DNA from: Sporomusa acidovorans
GTDB taxonomy: Bacteria > Bacillota > Negativicutes > Sporomusales > Sporomusaceae
Assembly: GCF_900101845.1 (NCBI RefSeq)
Contig: NZ_FNAM01000001.1
Coordinates: 124,001 to 188,000 of the forward strand
DNA: 64,000 nucleotides
Direction of reading: 5' to 3'
In this document: positions 21,700 through 31,670 of the stretch, piece by piece
Numbering within the stretch: the first letter of the stretch is position 1
Layout of the letters: each line of letters starts with the position of its first letter
Made by a program: the position numbers and the translations under genes
Notes under the pieces: generated by a model
The model's database searches: none
Told to the model about the DNA's origin: nothing
What the model saw: the letters and a program-made list of their open reading frames with translations, nothing else

Positions 21700-22956
21700 A
21701 TGAGACAGACAAAATTAACCGAAATTGGGCTCTTATTATTAGCCGGTCTCATATTAATAAACGGTTATCTTGCTGTTTCTTTAGCTAGTCATAAGTTTTC
21801 TTATCAGGGGATTGGTGTAGTCATTGGTTTAATTTTTCTTTGGACGCTGACTGCCCTGTTACTTCGTTACTTTTCAAAAAAGGCAGATCCTTTATTATTG
21901 CCTTTAGCCGTATTTTTAGCATCTATTGGGTTAACACTTATTTTTAGACTGCGGCCAGAATTATTCTTTCCTCAAGCCATGTGGCTAGCAGCAGGCCTGT
22001 TTGCATTTATTATTACTGTTGTCATTTTTCGAAAACCGGAGGAGGTTGCGGGCTACAAGTATCTTTGTGGTATAACAGGGGTTGCCTTGTTACTGGCAAC
22101 AATTCTTTTTGGCGTTGAAATCGGTGGCAATAAAAACTGGATTATTCTAGGACCGGTAAGGTTTCAGCCCTCCGAATTTGCGAAATTATTGATTATTATT
22201 TTTCTGTCTGCCTACCTGAGTGAACGCCGTCAATTATTAACCTATGCCACCCGGCATTATGGCCCGCTGACTTTTCCTCATCCTCGTTTTGTTGCACCAT
22301 TGTTAGCTTTATGGGCATTAACTATGGCTATGCTCATCGTTCAGCGCGACTTGGGCTCCGCTTTACTTTATTTTGGCACAATAGTTATTATGGCATATAT
22401 GGCAAGTAGCCGCTGGAGTTATGTATTGCTGGCACTTTGTTTGTTTTTTACAGGTTCGGCCTTTTGCTATCTTTTATTTCCCCATGTCCAGGTAAGAATT
22501 GATATCTGGTTAAATCCTTGGGCAGACCCTACGGGGCGTTCGTATCAAATTGTTCAATCACTGTTTGCCCTAGGGTCCGGAGGACTGCTGGGCAGCGGTT
22601 TGACTTTTGGCTATCCCAATATTATTCCGGAAGTTCACACCGATTTTATCTTTGCCGCAATTGGTGAGGAATTAGGACTTGCCGGCACGGCTGCTGTCAT
22701 CATTGCTTATATACTCATTGTTTACCGGGCTTTTCGAACAGCCCTTACTGCCCAAACACCGTTTACCATGCTACTCGCTGGTGGACTTGGTGTTCTCACC
22801 GCTTTACAAGTTTTCATTATTATTGGCGGTGTCACAAAATTTTTACCGCTGACAGGAATAACACTACCTCTGATAAGTTATGGAGGTAGTTCTATGGTTT
22901 CAAGTTTTATCCTTCTGGGGATGTTATTTGCCATATCGGAGGCGACCACCACCTAA
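21700..22956 (+). CDS. FtsW/RodA/SpoVE family peptidoglycan glycosyltransferase
   Basis: The 418-residue SEDS protein has about ten membrane helices and the family signatures GGNKNWIILGPVRFQPSEFAKL, QRDLGSALLYF (catalytic Asp region) and the C-terminal LPLISYGGSSM. SEDS proteins polymerise lipid II with a partner class B PBP, here the next gene. Position in the fhaA-prkC operon fits the RodA branch of actinobacteria, but the division or elongation role cannot be fixed from sequence. It starts 1 base after the phosphatase stop and overlaps pbpA by one base (TAATG). Confidence 0.93.
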   Translation: MRQTKLTEIGLLLLAGLILINGYLAVSLASHKFSYQGIGVVIGLIFLWTLTALLLRYFSKKADPLLLPLAVFLASIGLTLIFRLRPELFFPQAMWLAAGLFAFIITVVIFRKPEEVAGYKYLCGITGVALLLATILFGVEIGGNKNWIILGPVRFQPSEFAKLLIIIFLSAYLSERRQLLTYATRHYGPLTFPHPRFVAPLLALWALTMAMLIVQRDLGSALLYFGTIVIMAYMASSRWSYVLLALCLFFTGSAFCYLLFPHVQVRIDIWLNPWADPTGRSYQIVQSLFALGSGGLLGSGLTFGYPNIIPEVHTDFIFAAIGEELGLAGTAAVIIAYILIVYRAFRTALTAQTPFTMLLAGGLGVLTALQVFIIIGGVTKFLPLTGITLPLISYGGSSMVSSFILLGMLFAISEATTT

Positions 22957-24392
22957 TGAACACTAACGACAATTCCCATAAGGCGATCCGCAAAAGTATC
23001 CGCAAAAGTATCCGCAAAACAGCATTAATTTCTATTGGTCTGCTATTAGTTCTATTAAGTTATGTAACTTATATTCAAATTATCGAAAGCGATACTCTTG
23101 CCTTTCATCCGCTTAACCGCCGCACAGCAGAAGCGTCTCGCAAGGTAGAACGTGGTCAAATCACGGACATTCATGGAAAAATATTGGCTGTAAGTAAGCT
23201 TGCCGACCAAAAATACTACCAACGTGAATATCCTTATGATAAAATATTTGCTCACGTTGTGGGCTATGACAATCCCAAGTATGGTAAAACAGGTATTGAA
23301 AGTGTTTATGATGGATATCTTTCAGGACAGATAAATCCCGAAAGACGTCTGGGCGCGATTAGTCACTTATTCTCAAATGGGGCCGGTAATACGGTTATGC
23401 TTACAGTTGACGCCCAGATACAGCAAGTGGCCTATCAGGCTCTTGGCAACAACCGTGGCGCTATTGTAGTCATGTCACCTAAAACCGGCGCGATATTAGC
23501 GCTGGTCAGTCGTCCGAGTTTTGATCCCAACACCCTTGAAACAGATTGGGAAAATGTTTCACAATCTGCCAACAGTTTACTCCTTAATCGCGCAACTCAA
23601 GGCTTATATCCGCCGGGTTCTATTATCAAAGTTCTGGTTGCCCAAGCCGTTTTAGCTGAAAAATTAGCCGATAAGAACCGTCAATTTACTTGTACCGGCT
23701 CTCTTAAAATCGGTCCTGATTACATATTGCCGGAAGCTAACAATCAGGCTCATGGTAAACTAAATCTTGAGCAGGCTCTCGCCGTCTCCTGCAATGTCAC
23801 ATTTGGTCAGTTAGCGCTTGATCTTGGTCGTACTAAAATGGCCAAGTATTTTGAACAATATGGATTTACCCAGCAAATTAACAGTGATTTTCAGGAATCC
23901 GTAAGTAAGCTGCCAAACTTTGCCCGGTTAAGTGATGGCGATTTAGCTCAAACCGGTATAGGGCAGGGGAGTCTCCTGGTCACACCGCTCCGAATGGCTA
24001 TGCTGGCGTCTACTTTTGCCAACAAAGGAATTATAATGAAACCCTATTTAGTACAAAAAATTATTGCACCAAATGGTTCTATTATTAAAGAAACTACACC
24101 AGAGAAATGGTTGACACCGTCAGAAAGTAACTGGGCTAGCCAGGTTGCCGCTATGATGGTAAGTGTAGTAAACGAGGGTACAGGCTCTGGAGCAGCATTA
24201 CGTGGTATACAGGTTGCCGGTAAAACAGGAACTGCAGAAAATCCTCACGGCAATCCCCATGCTTGGTTTATTGGTTTTGCGCCAGCTGACAATCCACAAG
24301 TTGCTATTGCCGTCATCGTTGAAAACGCTGGTTCTGGTGGCAAAACAGCCGCGCCATTAGCCCGGCAGGTTTTGTCACAGGCATTACGTTAA
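22956..24392 (+). CDS. pbpA: Class B penicillin-binding protein, PbpA-like transpeptidase
   Basis: The 478-residue protein has a short cytoplasmic N-terminus, one membrane anchor (about 24-44) and a transpeptidase domain. The catalytic Ser222 and Lys225 are in PPGSIIK, SCN is in AVSCNVTF, and KTGT begins at Lys423. The region before the catalytic domain is short, as in mycobacterial PbpA. The N-terminus contains an IRKS triplet repeat made by tandem 12-base units at about 22984-23021. It cross-links peptidoglycan in partnership with the preceding SEDS protein. Confidence 0.94.
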   Translation: MNTNDNSHKAIRKSIRKSIRKTALISIGLLLVLLSYVTYIQIIESDTLAFHPLNRRTAEASRKVERGQITDIHGKILAVSKLADQKYYQREYPYDKIFAHVVGYDNPKYGKTGIESVYDGYLSGQINPERRLGAISHLFSNGAGNTVMLTVDAQIQQVAYQALGNNRGAIVVMSPKTGAILALVSRPSFDPNTLETDWENVSQSANSLLLNRATQGLYPPGSIIKVLVAQAVLAEKLADKNRQFTCTGSLKIGPDYILPEANNQAHGKLNLEQALAVSCNVTFGQLALDLGRTKMAKYFEQYGFTQQINSDFQESVSKLPNFARLSDGDLAQTGIGQGSLLVTPLRMAMLASTFANKGIIMKPYLVQKIIAPNGSIIKETTPEKWLTPSESNWASQVAAMMVSVVNEGTGSGAALRGIQVAGKTGTAENPHGNPHAWFIGFAPADNPQVAIAVIVENAGSGGKTAAPLARQVLSQALR

Positions 24393-24404
24393 GGGGGTGA
24401 ATCA

Positions 24405-26294
24405 ATGCTCAATCGTACATTAGATAATCGTTATACAATTTTAGAACGAGTTGGCGGTGGTGGCATGGCCGATGTATACCGCGCTCATGACAAGCTTTTG
24501 GACCGTTCCGTAGCAGTAAAAGTATTGCGTTCACAATTCACAGATGACGAAGAATTTGTTAGTCGCTTCCGGCGTGAAGCCCAGGCTGCGGCTAAGCTTT
24601 CTCATCCCAATATCGTTAACATTTACGATGTTGGGCTTGATGAACAGGCATATTATATAATTATGGAGTATATTTCCGGCGAAACACTTAAAGATAAAAT
24701 TGACCGGGAAGCGCCTTTACCTGTGGAAACCGCAGTGCGTGTTGCCATGGAGATAGCGGAAGCGCTTGAACATGCCCACCAAAATAATTTAGTGCATTGC
24801 GACATCAAACCACATAATATTCTTGTGACTCGCTCAGGGCGAATTAAAGTAACTGATTTTGGAATAGCCAGGGCTGTTACTTCTTCCACCATGACAAATT
24901 CCGGAACAATCATTGGTTCAGTACATTATTTTTCTCCAGAACAGGCTAAAGGCACCTCGGTTGGGGCAAAATCTGATATTTATTCCTTAGGTGTTGTACT
25001 TTACGAGATGCTTACCGGTCAGGTTCCCTTTACCGGTGAATCCCCCATCAGCATTGCACTTAAACATTTGCAGGAAGAACCCAAACCGCCCCGGGAACTA
25101 AACCCGGATATACCGCCTTTGATTGAGGCCATAATCGCAAAAGCAATGCATAAAAATCCGGCAGACAGGTTTGCTGATATCGGCGAAATGATCGCTGACC
25201 TGAAACTGGCGCAAAATTATTTAAGAGATGACCATACACGCCGGTTATCAAATAATGACTTTCCTACCCAAATATTACCCCCGGTTACACCATCCTTAAA
25301 CCAAGATAGTGTAAATCACACAGATCAAACCCCTAACCGCACTACTCCTCGGCTAAACGGAGCTAAAATTTCTAAACCTTGGCTTTGGGGACTACTATTA
25401 TTCGTACTGTTTACTTCAGCATTAGCTGCCTTTTTAGCATTCGGAAAGTTTTGGAGTCTTAATGAAGTTACCGTGCCGGATGTAGTGGGGAAACAGGTAG
25501 ATACCGCCCGTAATATCCTTATCAGCAATAACCTTAGAGTTTCTGTCTCAGAAGCTTATAATGAGAAAGTTCCGGCGGGATATGTTATTTCGCAGCAGCC
25601 GGAAGCGGGAACAACAGTTAAAGAACAGCGAACAATAACCATTATAGTAAGCAAAGGTGGCGAAATCACAGTAGTACCCGATTTACGCGGCCTTAACCGC
25701 CGGGATGCTGAACTTCAAATAAAGAACTCCGGACTAAAGTTAGGACGTGTTGATGAGCAATTTTCTGATGACGCTCCACCTAATACGGTTATCAATCAAA
25801 ACCCGCGCCCGCCAGCTCAAGTAACTAAAGGTACAGCAATTGATATCGTCATAAGCAAGGGAACTAGCCCCAAGAAAGTTGTATTGCCTGATTTCCAGGG
25901 TTCTCTTCTTAGTACCATAGCAGCTCAACTAGAAAGTTTAAAACTTAAACAAGGAAAAATAACAGAAGTACCTAACGATAAGTATCCTCCGGGTACTATT
26001 GTTAGTCAGAATCCGCCACCGTCTTCTGAAGTAACGGAGGGGAGTTCGATTGACTTTTCTGTTGCCAAGGGTGTGCCTGGTGCCGTTAAGCGAGCCGTTG
26101 TTCAGATAACCGTCCCTGACGGTCCAAGCCGCCAGTCTCTACAAATCGTAGTCACAGATGCTAACGGTCGGCGAGTCGCTTATGAAGGTACGCATAAACC
26201 TGGCGAGCGAATTGAAAAAACAGTAGAAGGTGCAGGTCAGGTTCGTGTTCAAGTTTATATTAATGAAAAATTGCTTCAAGAACAAACAATCTAG
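24405..26294 (+). CDS. prkC: PASTA-domain Ser/Thr protein kinase PrkC/PknB
   Basis: The 629-residue protein has an N-terminal kinase domain (1-270) with GGGGMADVYRA, the catalytic-loop HCDIKPHN (Asp133) and DFGIAR. A juxtamembrane linker and one membrane helix (about 325-347) follow, then three extracellular PASTA repeats (about 353-560) and a short C-terminal beta domain. PASTA domains bind muropeptides or lipid II; the kinase controls cell-wall synthesis and spore germination in relatives. The usual HRD is HCD here, so it is a non-RD kinase. It pairs with prpC upstream and rsgA downstream. Confidence 0.96.
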   Translation: MLNRTLDNRYTILERVGGGGMADVYRAHDKLLDRSVAVKVLRSQFTDDEEFVSRFRREAQAAAKLSHPNIVNIYDVGLDEQAYYIIMEYISGETLKDKIDREAPLPVETAVRVAMEIAEALEHAHQNNLVHCDIKPHNILVTRSGRIKVTDFGIARAVTSSTMTNSGTIIGSVHYFSPEQAKGTSVGAKSDIYSLGVVLYEMLTGQVPFTGESPISIALKHLQEEPKPPRELNPDIPPLIEAIIAKAMHKNPADRFADIGEMIADLKLAQNYLRDDHTRRLSNNDFPTQILPPVTPSLNQDSVNHTDQTPNRTTPRLNGAKISKPWLWGLLLFVLFTSALAAFLAFGKFWSLNEVTVPDVVGKQVDTARNILISNNLRVSVSEAYNEKVPAGYVISQQPEAGTTVKEQRTITIIVSKGGEITVVPDLRGLNRRDAELQIKNSGLKLGRVDEQFSDDAPPNTVINQNPRPPAQVTKGTAIDIVISKGTSPKKVVLPDFQGSLLSTIAAQLESLKLKQGKITEVPNDKYPPGTIVSQNPPPSSEVTEGSSIDFSVAKGVPGAVKRAVVQITVPDGPSRQSLQIVVTDANGRRVAYEGTHKPGERIEKTVEGAGQVRVQVYINEKLLQEQTI

Positions 26295-26315
26295 ACACTT
26301 CTCAGGAGGTAACGT

Positions 26316-27191
26316 GTGCTGAAAGGTATTGTAGTAAAGGCCTATAATAGTTACTACTATCTACAGTCAGGCAACAAAATTATTACATGCCATTTACGTG
26401 GCCGGTTTAAAAAAGGACGCTTCTCCCTTATTGTTGGCGATGAGGTAACTTATACTTTAACCGGCCCGGAAAAAGGCATCATTGAAGACATACTGCCTCG
26501 ACGTAGCATGCTTAAGCGGCCAATGGTCGCCAATGTAGACCAGGTTGTTTTAACTTTTGCCGCTGTTAATCCTGACATTAACCCAGCCTTGATTGATAGA
26601 TTCTTAGTTATTGCCGAGTACTCAGAACTTGACATAATTATATGTATTAACAAGATTGATTTAGCAAACATTGATACAATAGCTAGCTTAGTAGAGCGCT
26701 ACGTACAAGTTGGTTACAGAATGTTCACCGTCGCTGCCAAAACAGGTATTGGCATAGCAAAATTACAAGAATATCTTCATGATAAGATTTCGGTTTTTGC
26801 CGGTCCATCAGGCGCTGGAAAATCTACCATTCTTAATGCTGTTCAGCCGGGACTCGAACTAACTACCGGCGAAGTCAGTCACAAAATCGGACGAGGTAAA
26901 CATACCACCCGGTTTGCTGAACTTTTACCTCTTAATGGCGGCGGTTTTGTTGTAGACACTCCGGGTTTTAGTTTTACTGATTTTTCGGAAATGGAAGAGG
27001 CTCATTTAATGGATTACTTTCCTGAAATAGCCCAAATAGCCCCTACATGTAAATTCAATACCTGTATTCATTATAAAGAGCCACAGTGCGCTGTAAAACA
27101 AGCCGTGGCGGAAGGGCTTATTCACACCGAACGATATCAGTCCTACCTTGATATTTTGACCGAAATTAAAGCAAGCAAGCGAGGCTTCTAA
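26316..27191 (+). CDS. rsgA: Ribosome small-subunit-dependent GTPase RsgA
   Basis: This circularly permuted GTPase assists late 30S assembly. The 291-residue protein has an N-terminal OB fold, NKID (G4) before the P-loop GPSGAGKST (G1), DTPGF (G3), and a C-terminal zinc finger with CKFNTCIHYKEPQCAV. The GTG at 26316 follows CAGGAGG. In Bacillus the homologous gene also follows prkC and the protein is a substrate of that kinase. It is directly followed by rpe without a gap. Confidence 0.96.
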   Translation: MLKGIVVKAYNSYYYLQSGNKIITCHLRGRFKKGRFSLIVGDEVTYTLTGPEKGIIEDILPRRSMLKRPMVANVDQVVLTFAAVNPDINPALIDRFLVIAEYSELDIIICINKIDLANIDTIASLVERYVQVGYRMFTVAAKTGIGIAKLQEYLHDKISVFAGPSGAGKSTILNAVQPGLELTTGEVSHKIGRGKHTTRFAELLPLNGGGFVVDTPGFSFTDFSEMEEAHLMDYFPEIAQIAPTCKFNTCIHYKEPQCAVKQAVAEGLIHTERYQSYLDILTEIKASKRGF

Positions 27192-27851
27192 ATGAGTACC
27201 AATATTAAAATTGCTCCTTCCATTTTATCTGCTGACTTTTCTCAATTGGCAAATGAGATTATAAAAATAGAAAAAGCAGGTGCCGACTGGGTTCATATTG
27301 ACGTTATGGATGGTCATTTTGTTCCTAATTTGACCTTTGGCCCGCCGGTTGTCGCTGCTCTGCGTAAAGTAACCAAACTGCCGTTTGATGTTCACTTAAT
27401 GGTTACTAATCCGCAGGATTTAATTGATGCGTTTGTGCGCGCAGGCGCCGATATTATTACTGTGCACGCCGAAACGGCCCCTCATTTGCATCGCTTAATT
27501 CAAACAATTAAAGAATATGGTAAAAAGGCAGGAGTATCACTAAATCCATCAACACCACTTGCTGTAATTGAAGAAGTACTAAATGATTTGGACATGGTTC
27601 TTATTATGAGTGTTAATCCGGGCTATGGCGGTCAACAGTTTATCCCCGGTGCTACCGATAAAATCGCCCGTTTAAAGACAAAACTTCTGGAGCGCAATCT
27701 TACCGTAGATATCGAAGTTGATGGCGGCATTAACACTGATACAGCCCGCCAAGTAACTGCTGCCGGTGCCAATATACTTGTGGCCGGCTCAGCGATATAC
27801 GGTGCACCGGATACGTCTCAGGCAATTAAAGCCATTCGAGGACTTGATTAA
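27192..27851 (+). CDS. rpe: Ribulose-phosphate 3-epimerase
   Basis: The enzyme interconverts ribulose 5-phosphate and xylulose 5-phosphate in the pentose phosphate pathway. The 219-residue TIM barrel has [30 protein letters not shown] with metal-binding His and Asp, [10 protein letters not shown] and EVDGGIN. It begins immediately after the rsgA stop and ends the fhaA-prkC operon. Confidence 0.97.
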   Translation: MSTNIKIAPSILSADFSQLANEIIKIEKAGADWVHIDVMDGHFVPNLTFGPPVVAALRKVTKLPFDVHLMVTNPQDLIDAFVRAGADIITVHAETAPHLHRLIQTIKEYGKKAGVSLNPSTPLAVIEEVLNDLDMVLIMSVNPGYGGQQFIPGATDKIARLKTKLLERNLTVDIEVDGGINTDTARQVTAAGANILVAGSAIYGAPDTSQAIKAIRGLD

Positions 27852-27913
27852 TTTACCGCTTAGTGGTAACATAGGTAATAGATAATATCTACGAGAATAA
27901 AAAGTATACAGTT

Positions 27914-28043
27914 AGCCTTTGGGGCAAGGTGAAAAAGAGTCAATCTCTTTTAATTCCTGACCGGCGGTATAGCCCGCGAGCCGTTATCACGGTTGATCTG
28001 GTTTGATTCCAGAGCCGACAGTATAGTCTGGATGGTAAAAGGC
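27914..28043 (+). promoter_or_regulatory. FMN riboswitch (RFN element)
   Basis: The RFN blocks appear in the right order: CTTTGGGGCAAGGTGAAA, TTCCTGACCGGCGGTATAGC, CCGCGAGC, CTGGTTTGATTCCAGAGCCG, ACAGTATAGTCTGGATGG and AAAGG. The ends GCCTTT and AAAGGC close helix P1. It precedes ribD-ribE-ribBA-ribH, the usual target; FMN binding should favour the terminator at 28088-28130. Confidence 0.96.
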
Positions 28044-28087
28044 GAAAGTTCTGCCGTGATGGCATTTCCTAACCATATTGCCGATTG

Positions 28088-28130
28088 AACTGTTGATAGC
28101 CCCAAAGCTATTCAGCAGTTTTTTTATTTT
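28088..28130 (+). terminator. FMN-riboswitch-controlled intrinsic terminator
   Basis: A 13-14-base stem, AACTGTTGATAGC against GCTATTCAGCAGTT with one bulge, is followed by TTTTTATTTT. It lies just before the ribD ribosome-binding site. Confidence 0.85.
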
Positions 28131-28161
28131 CCCGATAGGCTGCATGTATTGGAGGATTTCT

Positions 28162-29298
28162 ATGGACGAGTATTATATGCGTCAGGCACTCACTATAGCG
28201 CAATATGCCAGGGGACGTACAAGTCCCAACCCCATGGTCGGTGCCGTTATTGTTCAAGCTGGGCACATAGTCGGCCAGGGTTGGCACCGCCTAGCGGGTA
28301 CGCCCCATGCGGAAATTCATGCATTAGCACAAGCCGGTGAATTAGCTAAAGGGGCAACCATTTATGTCACACTTGAACCATGCTCGCACCATGGCCGAAC
28401 CGGCCCTTGCACGGATGCTTTGCTAAAGGCCGGGGTGAAGAAAGTGGTGGTAGCCATGACTGATCCCAACCCCAAGGTTGCCGGCAATGGCCTTGCCCGG
28501 CTTAAGGCGGCCGGTATTGAGGTAGTAGAAGGTGTGTTAGCGGCAGAAGCCGCAAAGCTCAATGAAGTCTTTATTAAATGGATATCTACCGGTCTCCCGT
28601 TTGCCAGCCTTAAAACTGCCATGTCACTTGATGGAAAAATTGCTGCCTATACCGGCCATTCTAAATGGATAACAAGTTCAGCGGCCAGAGAGTATGTTCA
28701 CACGCTGCGCGATACGCATGATGCTATTCTAGTAGGTATTGGTACCTTGTTGGCCGATGACCCTCAATTGACTACCCGCTTACCGGCAGGGGGAAAAAAT
28801 CCGCTAAGAATTATTGTTGACAGCATGGCCCGAACTCCCTTGACTGCCAATGTGGTAAAGGACCAACAGTCACAAACCGTTATTGCAGTAAGCCGGTCAG
28901 CTCCTAAGGAGAAAATCACCGCCTTGCAGAAAAGTGGTGTAGAAGTGCTGTTACTGGAACAAACACCTTTAGGTCTTAATTTACGGCAATTATATAAGAT
29001 TTTAGGCGAACGCCAGATTAGCAGCATATTGGTTGAAGGCGGTGCAGCCGTCAACGCCTCATTGTTAGCTGAGAATCTGATCGACAAGGTCTACAGTTTT
29101 ATAGCCCCAAAAATAGTTGGCGGTAAAAATGCGCCCGGACCAGTCGGCGGGATGGGCGTGTCTGCTGTAGACCAGGCTATTATGCTGGAAGATATCCATA
29201 CCCACACAATCGGTTCAGATATTCTAATAAGCGGTTACGTAACCGGACGGGAGGGACGAGATGTTTACCGGACTTGTGGAAGAATTAGGGACAATTAA
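28162..29298 (+). CDS. ribD: Bifunctional riboflavin deaminase/reductase RibD
   Basis: The 378-residue enzyme performs the second and third steps of riboflavin synthesis. The N-terminal cytidine-deaminase-like domain has HAEIHAL and the zinc motif PCSHHGRTGPC; the C-terminal reductase domain has KTAMSLDGKIAAYTGHSKWIT and EGGAAVNASLL. The ATG at 28162 follows TGGAGGAT; an upstream frame would run through the terminator. It overlaps ribE by 38 bases, so the two are translationally coupled. Confidence 0.97.
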   Translation: MDEYYMRQALTIAQYARGRTSPNPMVGAVIVQAGHIVGQGWHRLAGTPHAEIHALAQAGELAKGATIYVTLEPCSHHGRTGPCTDALLKAGVKKVVVAMTDPNPKVAGNGLARLKAAGIEVVEGVLAAEAAKLNEVFIKWISTGLPFASLKTAMSLDGKIAAYTGHSKWITSSAAREYVHTLRDTHDAILVGIGTLLADDPQLTTRLPAGGKNPLRIIVDSMARTPLTANVVKDQQSQTVIAVSRSAPKEKITALQKSGVEVLLLEQTPLGLNLRQLYKILGERQISSILVEGGAAVNASLLAENLIDKVYSFIAPKIVGGKNAPGPVGGMGVSAVDQAIMLEDIHTHTIGSDILISGYVTGREGRDVYRTCGRIRDN

Positions 29299-29917
29299 AC
29301 AAATTATTAGAGGAGCAAAATCTGTTCGCCTTTCGGTTTTCGGCGGCAAAGTACTAGAAGGGGTCAAACTGGGTGATAGTATTGCCGTAAATGGTACTTG
29401 TCTGACAGTTGTTGATTTCAGCCGTAATTGGTTTACCGCTGATGTTATGCCTGAAACGGTAGATCGCACTGCTTTGGCCGGTCTCAAGCCGGGTGATACC
29501 GTGAATCTTGAACGCACCTTAAGAGTTGGGGACCGGCTAGGCGGACACATTGTCAGCGGGCATATTGACGGGGTGGGGACAATTGTAGCGAAAGAACAAT
29601 ATGACAACGCTATCATTGTCCGTATCGGGGCAGGTCCTGAGGTTATGCGCTACATTATTGCCAAAGGCTCTATTGCTGTTGACGGCACAAGCCTTACCGT
29701 TGTCGATTTTGGCGGCGACTGGTTTACTGTATCGCTCATTCCCCATACTGCCGCAATGACTACGGTAGGACTGAAAGCGACCGGGGAACCTGTCAATTTA
29801 GAAGCAGACATCATTGGCAAATACGTAGAAAAACTGCTAGGGCTAAAGCAACAAAGCCCCCAACCTGTTGAAAAAATAACTCTTGGTTTTCTAGAACAGC
29901 ATGGATTTACCTTATAA
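29261..29917 (+). CDS. ribE: Riboflavin synthase alpha subunit
   Basis: The enzyme dismutates two 6,7-dimethyl-8-ribityllumazines to riboflavin. The 218-residue protein is made of two lumazine-binding repeats, starting with [12 protein letters not shown] and with [10 protein letters not shown] and [10 protein letters not shown] in each half. The start lies inside the end of ribD, with GGGAGG upstream. Confidence 0.97.
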   Translation: MFTGLVEELGTIKQIIRGAKSVRLSVFGGKVLEGVKLGDSIAVNGTCLTVVDFSRNWFTADVMPETVDRTALAGLKPGDTVNLERTLRVGDRLGGHIVSGHIDGVGTIVAKEQYDNAIIVRIGAGPEVMRYIIAKGSIAVDGTSLTVVDFGGDWFTVSLIPHTAAMTTVGLKATGEPVNLEADIIGKYVEKLLGLKQQSPQPVEKITLGFLEQHGFTL

Positions 29918-29967
29918 GTAAGCTAAACGCTTTAAATGCGGATGGCAGAAAAAACGGAGGAGTTTAC

Positions 29968-31182
29968 ATGAAATTCAATACGATTGAGGAAGCTATTGAA
30001 GACGTAAAGAATGGTAAAATGGTCGTGGTTATTGATGATGAAGACCGCGAAAACGAAGGGGATCTGCTTGTAGCCGCTGAAAAAGCAACGCCGGAAGTTA
30101 TCAATTTTATGGCGACACATGCTCGCGGACTGATTTGCATGCCAGTTATTGGCAGCCGCCTGGATGAGCTAGATATCGGCCAAATGGTAGTCGAAAATAC
30201 AGATAACCATGGAACAGCTTTCACGGTATCTATTGACGCTAAAAATACGACAACAGGCATCTCCGCCTATGAACGGGCAATGACGGTGCAAACCGTGTTA
30301 AGCGCAAGCACAGTCGCCAGTGATCTTAGACGACCTGGTCATATTTTCCCGCTTAGGTACTGTGAAGGCGGTGTTATGCGACGTACCGGTCATACCGAAG
30401 CGGCTGTTGATTTAGCTAAACTAGCTGGTCTGTATCCTGCAGGTGTAATTTGCGAAATCATGAATGAAGATGGCACGATGGCACGGACACCAGAGTTAAT
30501 GCAGTTTGTCCAAAAGCATGATTTAAAAATTATTACTATTGCCGATCTGATAAAATATCGTAAGAAACATGAGCGCTTTATCACCAGAGCCGCTGAAACC
30601 AATCTACCGACTAAATATGGTAACTTCAAATTGATAGCCTATGAAAGTCAACTTGATAAGCAATGTCATATCGCCCTTGTGAAAGGTGATATTGCTAATA
30701 AGCAAAATGTATTAGTTAGAGTCCACTCAGAATGTTTGACAGGTGATGTCTTAGGTTCGCTGCGTTGTGACTGCGGCGATCAGTTGGTACACGCCTTAAA
30801 ACGCATTGAAAAAGAAGGTTGCGGCGTATTACTGTATATGCGGCAGGAAGGCCGAGGTATCGGACTTGCCAATAAAATTCGGGCCTATGCCCTCCAAGAT
30901 AAAGGCAAAGATACGGTTGAGGCTAATGAATTGTTAGGCTTTGCCCCTGATCTTAGGGACTATGGCATTGGTGCGCAAATTTTGTCCGACTTAGGGTTAA
31001 CCAGTATCCGCTTGCTTACCAATAATCCTCGCAAGCGGGTGGGGCTCGAAGGCTATGGTTTAACAATTAGTGAACGAGTGCCACTGGAAATACCGGCTAA
31101 CAAATTCAATAACCGCTATTTAATGGCCAAAAAATCCAAACTTGGACATTTATTAAAACAATATGGGGAGGCAAATAACTAA
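29968..31182 (+). CDS. ribBA: Bifunctional DHBP synthase / GTP cyclohydrolase II
   Basis: The 404-residue fusion supplies both precursors for lumazine. The N-terminal half has [11 protein letters not shown] and GHTEAAVDL (DHBP synthase); the C-terminal half, from about residue 205, has the zinc-binding [15 protein letters not shown] and QEGRGIGL of GTP cyclohydrolase II. Stop and start overlap with ribH by one base (TAATG). Confidence 0.98.
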   Translation: MKFNTIEEAIEDVKNGKMVVVIDDEDRENEGDLLVAAEKATPEVINFMATHARGLICMPVIGSRLDELDIGQMVVENTDNHGTAFTVSIDAKNTTTGISAYERAMTVQTVLSASTVASDLRRPGHIFPLRYCEGGVMRRTGHTEAAVDLAKLAGLYPAGVICEIMNEDGTMARTPELMQFVQKHDLKIITIADLIKYRKKHERFITRAAETNLPTKYGNFKLIAYESQLDKQCHIALVKGDIANKQNVLVRVHSECLTGDVLGSLRCDCGDQLVHALKRIEKEGCGVLLYMRQEGRGIGLANKIRAYALQDKGKDTVEANELLGFAPDLRDYGIGAQILSDLGLTSIRLLTNNPRKRVGLEGYGLTISERVPLEIPANKFNNRYLMAKKSKLGHLLKQYGEANN

Positions 31183-31652
31183 TGGAAACAATTAAGACAT
31201 ATGAAGGAAAACTAGTCGCTGAAGGATTAAAATTCGCGATCGTTATTGCTAGATTTAATGAATTTATCACCAGCAAGTTGCTGGGAGGCGCGTTGGACGC
31301 ACTCAAACGCCATGGGGCTACCATGGATAAGGTGGAAATTGCCTGGGTACCTGGCGCTTTTGAAATTCCCCTTACCGCCAAAAAGCTTGCTTTAAGCAAA
31401 AAATATGATGCCGTCATTTGCCTTGGTACGGTAATTAGAGGCAGTACAAGCCATTATGATTATGTTTGTGCTGAAGTATCCAAAGGGGTAGCACTCGTCG
31501 GCTTAGAGAGTGGTATTCCAACGATTTTTGGTGTACTAACCACCGATACAATCGAGCAGGCCATTGAGCGGGCTGGTACCAAAGCAGGCAATAAAGGCTT
31601 TGACGCTGCCGTTTCCGCTATTGAAATGGCCAATCTGCTTAAAGGGTTATAA
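31182..31652 (+). CDS. ribH: 6,7-dimethyl-8-ribityllumazine synthase
   Basis: The 156-residue protein condenses DHBP with the RibD product. It has the substrate region [18 protein letters not shown] and [15 protein letters not shown], which holds the catalytic His. It ends the FMN-controlled operon. Confidence 0.98.
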   Translation: METIKTYEGKLVAEGLKFAIVIARFNEFITSKLLGGALDALKRHGATMDKVEIAWVPGAFEIPLTAKKLALSKKYDAVICLGTVIRGSTSHYDYVCAEVSKGVALVGLESGIPTIFGVLTTDTIEQAIERAGTKAGNKGFDAAVSAIEMANLLKGL

Positions 31653-31670
31653 ACGACGGGGAGGAGTACT

